Below, in pieces: positions 34,983 through 43,577 of a DNA stretch of 64,000 bases; the first letter of the stretch is position 1, and every line of letters starts with the position of its first letter. Below the pieces are notes generated by a model, which ran no database searches, was not told the DNA's origin, and saw nothing but the letters and a program-made list of their open reading frames with translations. Position numbers and translations under genes: made by a program. This DNA comes from Acetatifactor sp. (GTDB lineage Bacteria; Bacillota; Clostridia; Lachnospirales; Lachnospiraceae), in contig JAILHH010000035.1 in NCBI GenBank assembly GCA_024695935.1, positions 1-64,000 of the forward strand. The letters are read 5' to 3'.

Positions 34983-36653
34983 TTATTCTTTTCCGGGAAC
35001 CTTTAAAACAGCTCCTGTATTTCCGCTGGTAACCAGCTCTCTGTATCTTGCAAGATAACCGGTAAGATGCTGCTCCTTTGGCTGCCATTTAGCTCTTCTT
35101 GCAGCAAGTTCTTCATCAGATACCTTCATATTCAGTGAATTGTTAGGTATATCAATGCTGATGATATCTCCTTCTTCAACCAGGGCGATAGGTCCGCCAA
35201 CTGCAGCCTCGGGCGAAACGTGTCCGATGGATGCTCCTCGGCTTGCGCCTGAAAAACGACCGTCTGTAATAAGTGCAACGCTGGATCCAAGTCCCATACC
35301 TGCGATAGCAGATGTAGGATTAAGCATCTCTCTCATTCCGGGTCCGCCCTTAGGTCCTTCATATCTGATGACTACTACGTCGCCGGGAACGATCTTTCCG
35401 CCGCGGATAGCCTTAATGGCATCCTCCTCGCAGTCAAATACTCTGGCAGGGCCTTCATGAACAAGCATTTCGGGAACAACAGCGCTTCTCTTTACAACGC
35501 CGCTGTCAGGTGCCAGATTACCCTTTAATACAGCGATGCCTCCGATAGGTGAATAAGGATTATCGATAGGTCTGATAACCTCAGGATTTTTGTTTACGCA
35601 ATTTTTGATATTTTCACCGATGGTTGTGCCGTTTACAGTCATGCAGTCAAGATTTAACAGATCCTTCTTTGAAAGCTCATTCATTACTGCATAAACTCCG
35701 CCTGCCTCGTTCAGATCCTCCATATATGTAGGGCCTGCCGGAGCAAGATGGCAGAGATTGGGAGTAACTGCAGAATATTCATTTGCAATATCCATATTAA
35801 GAAGAACACCGGCTTCCTTTGCGATGGCAGGAAGATGAAGCATGGAGTTTGTGGAACATCCAAGTGCCATATCTACCTTGAGGGCATTTGCAAAAGCCTC
35901 TTTTGTCATGATATCTCTGGGTTTGATATCCTTTTCTACAAGTTCCATGATCTTCATACCTGCATGCTTTGCAAGTCTGATCCTCTCTGAATAAACAGCG
36001 GGGATTGTTCCGTTTCCGCGAAGACCCATTCCGATTGCTTCAGTCAGACAGTTCATGGAATTTGCGGTATACATACCCGAACACGAACCGCATGTGGGAC
36101 ATACATGCTCTTCAAAATCAGCAAGTTCTTCCATTGTCATTGTTCCCGCAGCCACTGAACCCACTGCCTCGAACATGCTGGAAAGACTTCTCTTCTGTCC
36201 CTTTACATGTCCTGCAAGCATGGGACCGCCGGAAACAAAAATGGTGGGTATATTAACTCTTGCCGCAGCCATAAGTAAACCCGGCACGTTTTTATCGCAG
36301 TTAGGTATACATACAAGGCCGTCAAAGCCATGAGCCATTGCCATACATTCTGTTGAATCAGCAATAAGGTCTCTGGTAACCAGTGAATATTTCATTCCGA
36401 TATGTCCCATTGCAATACCGTCGCAAACAGCGATGGCGGGGAACATCACTGGAGTACCGCCAGCCATGGCAACTCCGAGTTTAACGGCTTCAGCTATTTT
36501 ATCAAGATTCATATGACCGGGAACGATCTCGTTGTATGAACAGACGATACCGATCATGGGTCTTTTTCTCTCTTCCTCCGTAAAACCTAAAGCGTTGAAC
36601 AAACTTCTGTGAGGAGCCTGTGCGGTTCCTGTCTTAACTGAATCACTTCTCAT
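34983..36653 (-). CDS. ilvD: Dihydroxy-acid dehydratase
   Basis: IlvD dehydrates dihydroxy acids to the 2-oxo acids of valine and isoleucine with an Fe-S cluster. The 556-residue protein has the cluster motifs P-N-C-D-K-N-V-P-G and [18 protein letters not shown]. It ends with the usual [10 protein letters not shown] and G-H-V-S-P-E-A-A region. It follows leuB by 48 bases and precedes ilvB. Confidence 0.97.
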   Translation of the reverse strand: MRSDSVKTGTAQAPHRSLFNALGFTEEERKRPMIGIVCSYNEIVPGHMNLDKIAEAVKLGVAMAGGTPVMFPAIAVCDGIAMGHIGMKYSLVTRDLIADSTECMAMAHGFDGLVCIPNCDKNVPGLLMAAARVNIPTIFVSGGPMLAGHVKGQKRSLSSMFEAVGSVAAGTMTMEELADFEEHVCPTCGSCSGMYTANSMNCLTEAIGMGLRGNGTIPAVYSERIRLAKHAGMKIMELVEKDIKPRDIMTKEAFANALKVDMALGCSTNSMLHLPAIAKEAGVLLNMDIANEYSAVTPNLCHLAPAGPTYMEDLNEAGGVYAVMNELSKKDLLNLDCMTVNGTTIGENIKNCVNKNPEVIRPIDNPYSPIGGIAVLKGNLAPDSGVVKRSAVVPEMLVHEGPARVFDCEEDAIKAIRGGKIVPGDVVVIRYEGPKGGPGMREMLNPTSAIAGMGLGSSVALITDGRFSGASRGASIGHVSPEAAVGGPIALVEEGDIISIDIPNNSLNMKVSDEELAARRAKWQPKEQHLTGYLARYRELVTSGNTGAVLKVPGKE

Positions 36654-36701
36654 ATTTCACAATTCCTTTCATAAACTTATATATCAATTATTTAATATAA
36701 T

Positions 36702-37787
36702 CTATAAAATTCTCTCGGCAATAAGATCTCCCATCTTACTGCATCCGACTTTTGTCATTCCTTCGGAATAAATATCTCCGGTTCTGAATCCATCCTTTAA
36801 TACCTGTTTTACAGCCCTGTCTATGGCATCGGCTTCTTTGTCAAGATCAAAGGAATAACGGAGCATCATGGATGCTGACAGGATGGTTGCAATGGGATTT
36901 GCAATGTCCTTTCCGGCAATATCGGGGGCCGAACCGTGACTTGGCTCATAAAGACCAAATTTCGTATCATTTAAAGATGCGCTTGCCAGCATTCCGATTG
37001 AACCTGTGACCATGCTTGCTTCATCTGATAAAATATCTCCGAACATGTTCTCTGTGAGGATAACATCAAACTGAGCGGGGTCTTTTACAAGCTGCATCGC
37101 GCAGTTGTCAACCAGCATATGCTCTAATTTGACTTCCGGATAATCCTTTGCGACCTCCTCCACGACCTTTCTCCAAAGCCTTGAGGAATCCAGCACATTT
37201 GCCTTGTCAACGGATGTTACCTTTTTCCTCCTCTTCATGGCGATATCAAAGCCCTTGATGGCGATCCTTCTGATCTCATCCTCTGTATAAGTAAGAGTAT
37301 CTATTGCCTTTAATTTACCGTTTTCCGTAACTGTCTTTCTCTCTCCGAAATACAATCCGCCCGTAAGCTCACGCATGATCATCATGTCAAAGCCCGCCTT
37401 GGAGATCTCATCTTTTAAAGGACAAGCTCCGGAAAGTTCATCATATAATACGGCAGGTCTTAAGTTTGCAAAAAGATTAAGTGCCTTTCTGATCTTTAAA
37501 AGTCCTGCCTCAGGACGAAGATTCGGAGGCAGCTTATACCAGGGTGATGTAGTGGTATCTCCCCCTATAGATCCCATAAGTACAGCATCGGCAGCCTTAG
37601 CCGTGGCAATGGCTTCATCCGTCAAAGGTTCGCCGCAGGCATCAATGGAAGCTCCACCCATGAGGATATCAGTGTAATTCATAGAGTGACCGTACACCTC
37701 TCCCACCTTATCAAGAACTTTTTTTGCCTCAGCCACTATCTCCGGTCCGATTCCGTCCCCGGGAATGCATGTAATCTTCAGTTCCAT
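36702..37787 (-). CDS. leuB: 3-isopropylmalate dehydrogenase
   Basis: LeuB oxidises and decarboxylates 3-isopropylmalate in leucine synthesis. The 361-residue protein begins [10 protein letters not shown] and has the substrate region [13 protein letters not shown]. The metal and cofactor region is D[19 protein letters not shown] and [10 protein letters not shown]. leuC and leuD are not adjacent. It is the first gene of leuB-ilvD-ilvB-LDT and has a leader of about 110 bases with a hairpin. Confidence 0.96.
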   Translation of the reverse strand: MELKITCIPGDGIGPEIVAEAKKVLDKVGEVYGHSMNYTDILMGGASIDACGEPLTDEAIATAKAADAVLMGSIGGDTTTSPWYKLPPNLRPEAGLLKIRKALNLFANLRPAVLYDELSGACPLKDEISKAGFDMMIMRELTGGLYFGERKTVTENGKLKAIDTLTYTEDEIRRIAIKGFDIAMKRRKKVTSVDKANVLDSSRLWRKVVEEVAKDYPEVKLEHMLVDNCAMQLVKDPAQFDVILTENMFGDILSDEASMVTGSIGMLASASLNDTKFGLYEPSHGSAPDIAGKDIANPIATILSASMMLRYSFDLDKEADAIDRAVKQVLKDGFRTGDIYSEGMTKVGCSKMGDLIAERIL

Positions 37788-37823
37788 AAATTCATCTCAC
37801 TTTCTGACTTAAAATAAATCAAT

Positions 37824-37911
37824 GGCTCTGTTAAAATCAAACAGACCATCAAAGTTTACTTCAACCATAATACATTAAAGAAAAGAAAAATTCAATTGAT
37901 TGATTATAACA
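37824..37911 (-). promoter_or_regulatory. leuB promoter and leader hairpin
   Basis: On the minus strand an extended -10 TGTTATAAT lies at 37903-37911, with no good -35. In the leader, an imperfect hairpin (GG-TCTGTT with AACAGA-GCC, within 37824-37847) lies about 40 bases before the start codon. It has no T run, so it is not a classic attenuator. No T-box was recognised. Confidence 0.45.
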
Positions 37912-37941
37912 TAGCATAATATTAAGAAAGTTCAATTTTAT

Positions 37942-37969
37942 AAAAAAAGCAGTGCAAATCGCACTGCTT
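37942..37969 (-). terminator. Terminator of yajC
   Basis: A perfect 9-bp stem (37947-37955 with 37961-37969, 5-base loop) on the minus strand is followed by a T7-type tract, 15 bases past the yajC stop. Confidence 0.9.
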
Positions 37970-37984
37970 AAAATAGAACAATAA

Positions 37985-38302
37985 TTAATTCTTATCTGCT
38001 TTTTCAACTTTACTGATGGCAGATTTATCCATAGGAATACGGCAGTTTTTGTTATTACCAAACTCAACGATAACTGTATCATCAGCAATATCAATAATGA
38101 TTCCGTAAAAACCTGATGTGGTCATTACACAATCTCCGATCTCCATCTGTGAAAGCATCTCAGCTGTTCTTTTCTGTTCCTTCTTTTGAGGCCTGATCAT
38201 AAAAAACCACAAAGCTCCAAATATAAAAACAAAATAAACTGCAAATCCAACCACGCTCATTGCACCGCCTGCAGCCTCAGTTCCTGTAAGTAAAATACCC
38301 AT
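37985..38302 (-). CDS. yajC: Preprotein translocase subunit YajC
   Basis: This 105-residue protein has one transmembrane helix (about 16-37), then R-P-Q-K-K-E-Q-K-R and a small cytoplasmic domain with I-G-D-C-V-M-T-T-S-G-F-Y-G-I-I. YajC associates with SecDF at the translocon in bacteria. secDF is not in this window. It has its own promoter and terminator, and lies next to tgt, an order that I recall as common. Confidence 0.94.
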   Translation of the reverse strand: MGILLTGTEAAGGAMSVVGFAVYFVFIFGALWFFMIRPQKKEQKRTAEMLSQMEIGDCVMTTSGFYGIIIDIADDTVIVEFGNNKNCRIPMDKSAISKVEKADKN

Positions 38303-38345
38303 TTATTTCCTCCGTTCTGACCAAAAGTCTTAAAAATCCTTTTAA

Positions 38346-38374
38346 ATCATACACAAAAACACTAAAACTAACAA
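38346..38374 (-). promoter_or_regulatory. Promoter of yajC
   Basis: On the minus strand TTGTTA (38369-38374) and TATGAT (38346-38351) are 17 bp apart. The GGAGGAA ribosome site follows. Confidence 0.7.
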
Positions 38375-38409
38375 GTATAAATTAATTAATTTACTATAAA
38401 TTAATCTGA

Positions 38410-39543
38410 TTATTCTTCACCGGAAGCCATGTTTTCAAGCTTTTGTTTTTTGTAGGAAGCAAAAACTCCATTGTCCAGTGAATCTCTGATCTCCTCCATC
38501 ATTGTATTGTAAAAATACAGATTATGAAGAACACAGAGCCTCATGCCAAGCATTTCATTTGCCTTTAACAGATGCCTGATATAAGCTCTGGAATACCTCC
38601 TGCAGGCAGGACAGCCGCATCCCTCTTCGATGGGTCTTGAATCAAGCTCAAACTTGGCATTCTTTAGATTCAGCTTACCATGATTTGTATATACATGACC
38701 GTGCCTGCCATTTCTGGACGGATATACGCAGTCAAAAAAGTCTATTCCTCTCTCAACGCCTTCCAAAATATTGGCAGGAGTTCCCACACCCATAAGATAT
38801 GTGGGTTTATCCTTTGGCAGATAGGGAACCACATGATCCAGGATATCATACATCTGCTCATGGGTCTCACCCACCGCAAGTCCGCCCACGGCATATCCGG
38901 GAAGGTCGAATTCCGAAATCCTCTTTGCATGCTCGATCCTGATATCTGGATATATCGCTCCCTGATTGATTCCAAATAGCATCTGATCCCTGTTTACGGT
39001 ATCTTCAAGTGAATTTAATCTGGCATTCTCTGCTTTACATCTTTCGAGCCACCTTGTGGTCCTGTCTACAGACTTTTGAACATAGCTTCTGTCAGCTACA
39101 GACGAAGGACATTCATCAAAAGCCATGGCTATGGTAGAACCGAGATTTGACTGTATCCTCATACTCTCCTCAGGCCCCATAAATATTTTGTGACCGTCAA
39201 TATGGGAATTAAAATATACACCCTCTTCCTTGATCTTTCGAAGAGATGCAAGAGAAAATACCTGAAATCCGCCCGAATCGGTTAGGATGGGCTTATTCCA
39301 GTTCATAAATTTATGGAGGCCCCCAAGTTTTTTAATGGTCTCGTCACCGGTCCTCACATGCAGATGATAAGTATTTGATAATTCCACCTGGCATTTGATA
39401 TTTTCAAGGTCTTCGGTGCTGACTGCACCCTTTATGGCACCAACGGTACCGACATTCATAAAAAGCGGAGTCTGAACGGTTCCGTGAACCGTAGTAAACT
39501 CCGCCCTTTTTGCCATGCCTTCTGTTTTTAAGATTTTGTACAT
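38410..39543 (-). CDS. tgt: Queuine tRNA-ribosyltransferase
   Basis: Tgt exchanges guanine 34 for the queuosine precursor in tRNAs with GUN anticodons. The 377-residue protein has the base-exchange motif D-S-G-G-F-Q-V-F-S-L near residue 92. The nucleophile is in F-D-C-V-Y-P-S-R-N-G-R-H-G, and the zinc site is C-G-C-P-A-C-R-R-Y through H-N-L. Its ATG lies immediately after the stop of the VanY-like gene with no spacer, so the two are probably translated from one message. Confidence 0.96.
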   Translation of the reverse strand: MYKILKTEGMAKRAEFTTVHGTVQTPLFMNVGTVGAIKGAVSTEDLENIKCQVELSNTYHLHVRTGDETIKKLGGLHKFMNWNKPILTDSGGFQVFSLASLRKIKEEGVYFNSHIDGHKIFMGPEESMRIQSNLGSTIAMAFDECPSSVADRSYVQKSVDRTTRWLERCKAENARLNSLEDTVNRDQMLFGINQGAIYPDIRIEHAKRISEFDLPGYAVGGLAVGETHEQMYDILDHVVPYLPKDKPTYLMGVGTPANILEGVERGIDFFDCVYPSRNGRHGHVYTNHGKLNLKNAKFELDSRPIEEGCGCPACRRYSRAYIRHLLKANEMLGMRLCVLHNLYFYNTMMEEIRDSLDNGVFASYKKQKLENMASGEE

Positions 39544-40563
39544 TTACAAATATTCCTCCCAGAATTCTTCAAGACAAATTTCCTCGAGGGTCATCACTGT
39601 GGCAGCATCAACACCGACATATCTGAAATGCCAGGGCTCATACTCAATGCCTGTGATAAGTTCCTTTCCCAAGGGATATCTGAGTATAAATCCGTATTTA
39701 TATGAGTTTTGTGCAAGCCAGATTCCGGCCTCCGTATCACCGAAGTCCTCGTCAAGGCTTGTATAATAATCACAGGTAATATCAAAGGCAAGTCCGGCCT
39801 GATGTTCGCTTGAGCCGGGCACTGTGACAGCCTCGGACGCAAGCCTGTAGGCATCCACATAACTCATGCCTTTGTTCATATAATTTGTCACTTTTTTGTT
39901 GAACAGAAAAGTCTGTCTGTCAAGGTTTCTGTATGGGCTTCTGATGACAAGATTAACTCCGTCATTTTTTGCCGCAGCCACCATATCCTTTACATAAGGG
40001 ATAACACGCTTATCGCACTGCATCGTTCCGGCAAGAGTTGCAAGTTCAAATTCATAATCTTCAGGAATGGAATTTTGCTTGTTTATAAGTATAAGTTTCC
40101 AGTCGCCCGCATCAAAATCCGTATTGATCTCTATATCGGAATAATCCGTTATCTCAGGCGTGTATTCACCGATGATATCATCTGCAGAAAAAACATCCCC
40201 GTCCTCCTCATCATCCTTTGAGGCAAATTCCCTCGTAATGACATCCGGAGAAGCCACAGGTATCTCCTCGGAATCCACCAGGTCGATATCTTCGTATTCG
40301 GATTCAAATTCCGCAATAAGATCCGTCTCCGAAACATTAGTTAAAAAGATGGGGAAGGAGAAACTGCAATAAACAGTAAAAAATATGGCCGTGAGTCCGA
40401 TCATGGAGAATCTTTTAACATTCCCTTTAAAATATTTAAAGACGGACTTAATGGTCATAAGCACAAAAATAAAGGGAATTATAGCGATGCGAAGAAATCC
40501 GTTTTTGCGTCCGATCTTGATGAGCCCGGATTTGATTTTTTCCTCAAAAGTCTTCTTCATCAC
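39544..40563 (-). CDS. M15 family D-Ala-D-Ala carboxypeptidase (VanY-like)
   Basis: The 339-residue protein has two hydrophobic segments near the N-terminus (about 25-42 and 54-76). An acidic linker (85-160) and a zinc peptidase domain (165-339) follow. The zinc site is S-x-H254-x6-D261 and E309-P-W-H312; R of I-R-S-P-Y-R is the usual substrate contact. It should trim the terminal D-Ala from peptidoglycan stem peptides outside the membrane. There are no van genes nearby, so a housekeeping cell-wall role is more likely than glycopeptide resistance. Confidence 0.9.
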   Translation of the reverse strand: MMKKTFEEKIKSGLIKIGRKNGFLRIAIIPFIFVLMTIKSVFKYFKGNVKRFSMIGLTAIFFTVYCSFSFPIFLTNVSETDLIAEFESEYEDIDLVDSEEIPVASPDVITREFASKDDEEDGDVFSADDIIGEYTPEITDYSDIEINTDFDAGDWKLILINKQNSIPEDYEFELATLAGTMQCDKRVIPYVKDMVAAAKNDGVNLVIRSPYRNLDRQTFLFNKKVTNYMNKGMSYVDAYRLASEAVTVPGSSEHQAGLAFDITCDYYTSLDEDFGDTEAGIWLAQNSYKYGFILRYPLGKELITGIEYEPWHFRYVGVDAATVMTLEEICLEEFWEEYL

Positions 40564-40636
40564 TTATTTCCCTTCCCACAAATCAAGATAAATATATCAT
40601 ATTCGAAAACACTTTTCATCTCTTTTATAAAAAAAG

Positions 40637-40665
40637 TTGCCATGAAAGTCGCAATTTATTATAAT
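40637..40665 (+). promoter_or_regulatory. Promoter of aroC
   Basis: TTGCCA (40637-40642) and consensus TATAAT (40660-40665) are 17 bp apart, with the aroC ATG 38 bases on after AAGGGAGA. Confidence 0.85.
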
Positions 40666-40703
40666 GAGTTCAATTTAGTACGTTAATGTAAGGGAGAATC
40701 ATT

Positions 40704-41804
40704 ATGGCAGGCAGTACTTACGGAAATAATTTCAAGATAACGACCTGGGGAGAAAGTCACGGAAAAGCTGTGGGTGTGGTAATAGACGGCTGCCCCGCGG
40801 GCCTAAAACTTTCAGAAAGTGATATCCAGCCCTTTTTGGACAGAAGAAAACCCGGTACCAATGCCCTTTCAACTCCAAGGAGTGAGGATGATGAAGTAGA
40901 GATCCTCTCCGGTGTCTTTGAGGGAAAAACCACCGGAACTCCCATCAGCATGATGATAAGAAACAAAACACAGATCTCTGCGGACTATTCGGAGATCTCA
41001 TCAAAATACAGACCCGGCCACGCGGATTATTCATTTGATTCCAAATACGGCTTCAGGGATTACAGAGGAGGCGGCAGGTCCTCGGGAAGGGAAACTGCAG
41101 CCAGAGTTTGCGCAGGTGCGGTTGCAATGCTCATATTAAAAGAGCTGGGCATAAAAGTATATGCATATACAAAAGCCATAGGTCCCGTTGTTTTGGACGA
41201 AAAAGATATAAACTTAAATCTTTTATATAAAACTCCTTCCATGATGCCAAATACAGAGGCAGATGAAAAGGCTTGTGATTATGTTGAAAAATTGAAAGAT
41301 GAACAGGATTCCACAGGCGGTATCATAGAATGTGTTGTGACAGGGCTTCCCGCAGGAATAGGCGAACCTGTTTTTGATAAGCTGGATGCATCCGTATCAA
41401 AAGCCGTTATGAGTATAGGTGCCGTAAAAGCAGTTGAGATCGGCGATGGCATAAAGGTTTCATCTGCAAGGGGAAGTGAGAACAATGACGGATTTTTCAT
41501 GGATAACGGAAAGGTTTGTAAGATCACCAATCACAGTGGCGGAACACTTGGCGGAATGAGCGACTCCTCCCCTCTTTTGATCCGTGCTCATGTAAAGCCT
41601 ACTCCCAGTATCTTTAAAAAACAGCAGACCGTTACTTCAACCCATACAGATACCACCATTGAGATAAAAGGAAGACACGACCCTGTAATAGTGCCAAGAG
41701 CCGTTGTTGTGACAGAAAGCATGGTTGCCATAACTGTCCTTGATCTCATGATGAGTAATATGTCAGCAAGACTTGACAGGATGATCGATTTTTATAAAAA
41801 TTAA
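40704..41804 (+). CDS. aroC: Chorismate synthase
   Basis: AroC makes chorismate from 5-enolpyruvylshikimate 3-phosphate with reduced FMN. The 366-residue protein has the signatures G-E-S-H-G-K-A-V-G, Y-R-G-G-G-R-S-S-G-R-E-T-A-A-R-V and the C-terminal G-R-H-D-P-V-I-V-P-R-A. Length and motifs are normal. It is a lone plus-strand gene among minus-strand neighbours, with its own promoter and a two-way terminator. No other aromatic pathway gene is in the window. Confidence 0.97.
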   Translation: MAGSTYGNNFKITTWGESHGKAVGVVIDGCPAGLKLSESDIQPFLDRRKPGTNALSTPRSEDDEVEILSGVFEGKTTGTPISMMIRNKTQISADYSEISSKYRPGHADYSFDSKYGFRDYRGGGRSSGRETAARVCAGAVAMLILKELGIKVYAYTKAIGPVVLDEKDINLNLLYKTPSMMPNTEADEKACDYVEKLKDEQDSTGGIIECVVTGLPAGIGEPVFDKLDASVSKAVMSIGAVKAVEIGDGIKVSSARGSENNDGFFMDNGKVCKITNHSGGTLGGMSDSSPLLIRAHVKPTPSIFKKQQTVTSTHTDTTIEIKGRHDPVIVPRAVVVTESMVAITVLDLMMSNMSARLDRMIDFYKN

Positions 41805-41833
41805 TTACTTTGACTTAAATCAAACCAAAAAAA

Positions 41834-41856
41834 TCCTCTGCATTTACTGCAGAGGA
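41834..41856. terminator. Two-way terminator between aroC and the lactonase gene
   Basis: A perfect 9-bp stem (41834-41842 with 41848-41856, 5-base loop) has A residues on its left and T residues on its right. It can therefore stop transcripts from both converging genes. Confidence 0.85.
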
Positions 41857-41861
41857 CTTTT

Positions 41862-42917
41862 CTATGCTTTTAAAGTCAAAAATCTCAGACAGTTTGGCTC
41901 ATCCACATGGATCGCAGGACCGTTCATCATAAGAGTTCCCTTTTCCACATCAACCCTGAAAAATGTCATATCATTTGATTCATGATTAAGCGATACCAAA
42001 AACTCATTTCCCGGGAAAAGATTTGCATCCTTTGGATAATCTCCGCTTATGGGAAGATCTATTATCTTTTCCAAAAGCCCGGTCTTTTGATGAGCACGAT
42101 ATACCACCACATTGTTAACACCTGCATTTGTGGTGGTCAGATATTTATAATCAGGCGAAAAACTAAGGGCGCTTGAAGCCGATTTACTGCCGGGGCTTAA
42201 AACTGCCGTTCCTATGGTCTGGATCTTTTCAAAAACAGGCTTATTGTCCACATCCTCATAAGAGTATACATCGATATAACATTTGCCCTCATGCAGAACA
42301 TAGAGGAATTTTCCGTTCTTTGAGAAATTGACATATCTGGGGCCGGACTCCATTTCGCTTCGAAGCATATCCTCAAGCTTTACAGTGCCTTTCTCAGCAT
42401 CAAACCTGTATACATTTACATGCTCCATGCCCTGATCCGTTACAAGCAGATATTTGTTGTCATGAGTGATCTTTGCACAATGAATATGTGGTCTGTAGGA
42501 CATATCACCCAGCGCACCGAGGCTCTTATGATATTTCTCATCTGTGATATCCCCGATGGAACCGTCTTCATTAAGTTTTAACACAGTAAGCTTTCCATCG
42601 TGAAATCCTGCGACAAACAAATACGAATCTGTTCTGTCTGTTGAAACATAACAGCCTCTCATGCCGTTTATGGGGGCATAATTAATGATCTCAAGCCCTC
42701 CGTCCTCCAGGATCCTGTAAGCCTCCACGCCAAAATCTGTGATGGAATAGAGATATTTTTTGTTATGTGAGATTGTGATATATGATGAATTCGATATCTG
42801 AACTTCATCCATGGGATAAAATCTTCCATTTTCAAGATCCACATCATATATCTTGATACCGTGCTTATCGCCGGCTGTATAAGTGGAAACGTATGCAACG
42901 CACTTTTCTTCTGCCAT
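41862..42917 (-). CDS. Lactonase family beta-propeller protein (6-phosphogluconolactonase-like)
   Basis: The protein has 351 residues from ATG 42917, chosen because AGAAGG lies 7 bases before it; the ATG two codons upstream is too close. Repeated beta-sheet blades (for example G-x-x-P-R-Y-V-N-F-S-K-N-G-K-F-L-Y-V and the N-x-x-S-Y-I-T-I-S motif) mark the seven-bladed Pgl/YbhE family. In E. coli the homologue hydrolyses 6-phosphogluconolactone. No other pentose-phosphate gene is near. It is the last gene after the GH13-like and DUF5662 genes. Confidence 0.85.
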   Translation of the reverse strand: MAEEKCVAYVSTYTAGDKHGIKIYDVDLENGRFYPMDEVQISNSSYITISHNKKYLYSITDFGVEAYRILEDGGLEIINYAPINGMRGCYVSTDRTDSYLFVAGFHDGKLTVLKLNEDGSIGDITDEKYHKSLGALGDMSYRPHIHCAKITHDNKYLLVTDQGMEHVNVYRFDAEKGTVKLEDMLRSEMESGPRYVNFSKNGKFLYVLHEGKCYIDVYSYEDVDNKPVFEKIQTIGTAVLSPGSKSASSALSFSPDYKYLTTTNAGVNNVVVYRAHQKTGLLEKIIDLPISGDYPKDANLFPGNEFLVSLNHESNDMTFFRVDVEKGTLMMNGPAIHVDEPNCLRFLTLKA

Positions 42918-43003
42918 ATCCATACCTTCTTTTTATATTTTTGTCACATCAGTTACCTAAAAAAATCATAACATAATAGAATAAAATTTTAAACTATAAT
43001 AAA

Positions 43004-43558
43004 TTAACTTTTCCTGTGCAAAACTTCTGTCCGCACATATTTATACATAGCTTCCTCACCTTCATTTGCAAGGATACGGAGGATTTTTTCAAGTTCGTCA
43101 CCGGTTTCTTTGTTAATGGGAACCTTCCCCTTGCCCAGAAGATAATAATTTAATGAATCACTGTCCTTGTAATCGGCGCCGTTGTAGGTCTTACTTGCGG
43201 CGATCCTGTCCATTACCATCTCCGCCAGATATTTGTCCGGCATTTTTACTGGTATTATGAGATTTTCCGGTTCGGATCTGTAATTATAATCCACCCAATA
43301 TTCGTAATGATGCTTGTTTCTGCCTTTGTGATGAAGCCATGAAGAAGAATATCCAATATCCTCTCTCTCAGCATTATTGGGACTTCGAAATCCCTGAAAA
43401 TACTTAACTCCGACAAAGAATTCATCCGGCGAATACTTCGACAGATCATGAAGCAAACCCTGTTTATAAAGCCCAACCTTAAAGCATCCCTTGCGGACAA
43501 GCTTTCTGTGATGTGAAATAGTTTTAAAATGCAAAAATGCATTTTTTAAATAACTCAT
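43004..43558 (-). CDS. DUF5662 family protein
   Basis: This 184-residue soluble protein is rich in His, Tyr and Lys. It has L-L-H-D-L-S-K-Y-S-P-D-E-F near residue 36, an HD-like pair resembling HD-domain hydrolases, and H-H-K-G-R-N-K-H-H-Y-E-Y-W near 76, so a metal site is plausible. The family function is unassigned as far as I know. It begins 19 bases after the GH13-like pseudoenzyme and is probably co-transcribed with it. Confidence 0.8.
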   Translation of the reverse strand: MSYLKNAFLHFKTISHHRKLVRKGCFKVGLYKQGLLHDLSKYSPDEFFVGVKYFQGFRSPNNAEREDIGYSSSWLHHKGRNKHHYEYWVDYNYRSEPENLIIPVKMPDKYLAEMVMDRIAASKTYNGADYKDSDSLNYYLLGKGKVPINKETGDELEKILRILANEGEEAMYKYVRTEVLHRKS

Positions 43559-43577
43559 TTATGATCTCCGGTTTTGA

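Noticed and set aside
36654-37984. T-box or amino acid riboswitch before leuB, ilvN, metH or serC
   Set aside because: No T-box sequence, SAM riboswitch core or antiterminator pair could be recognised in the short leaders.
39544-40563. Vancomycin resistance locus
   Set aside because: Only a VanY-like peptidase is present; no vanH, vanA-type ligase, vanX or vanRS genes are near.
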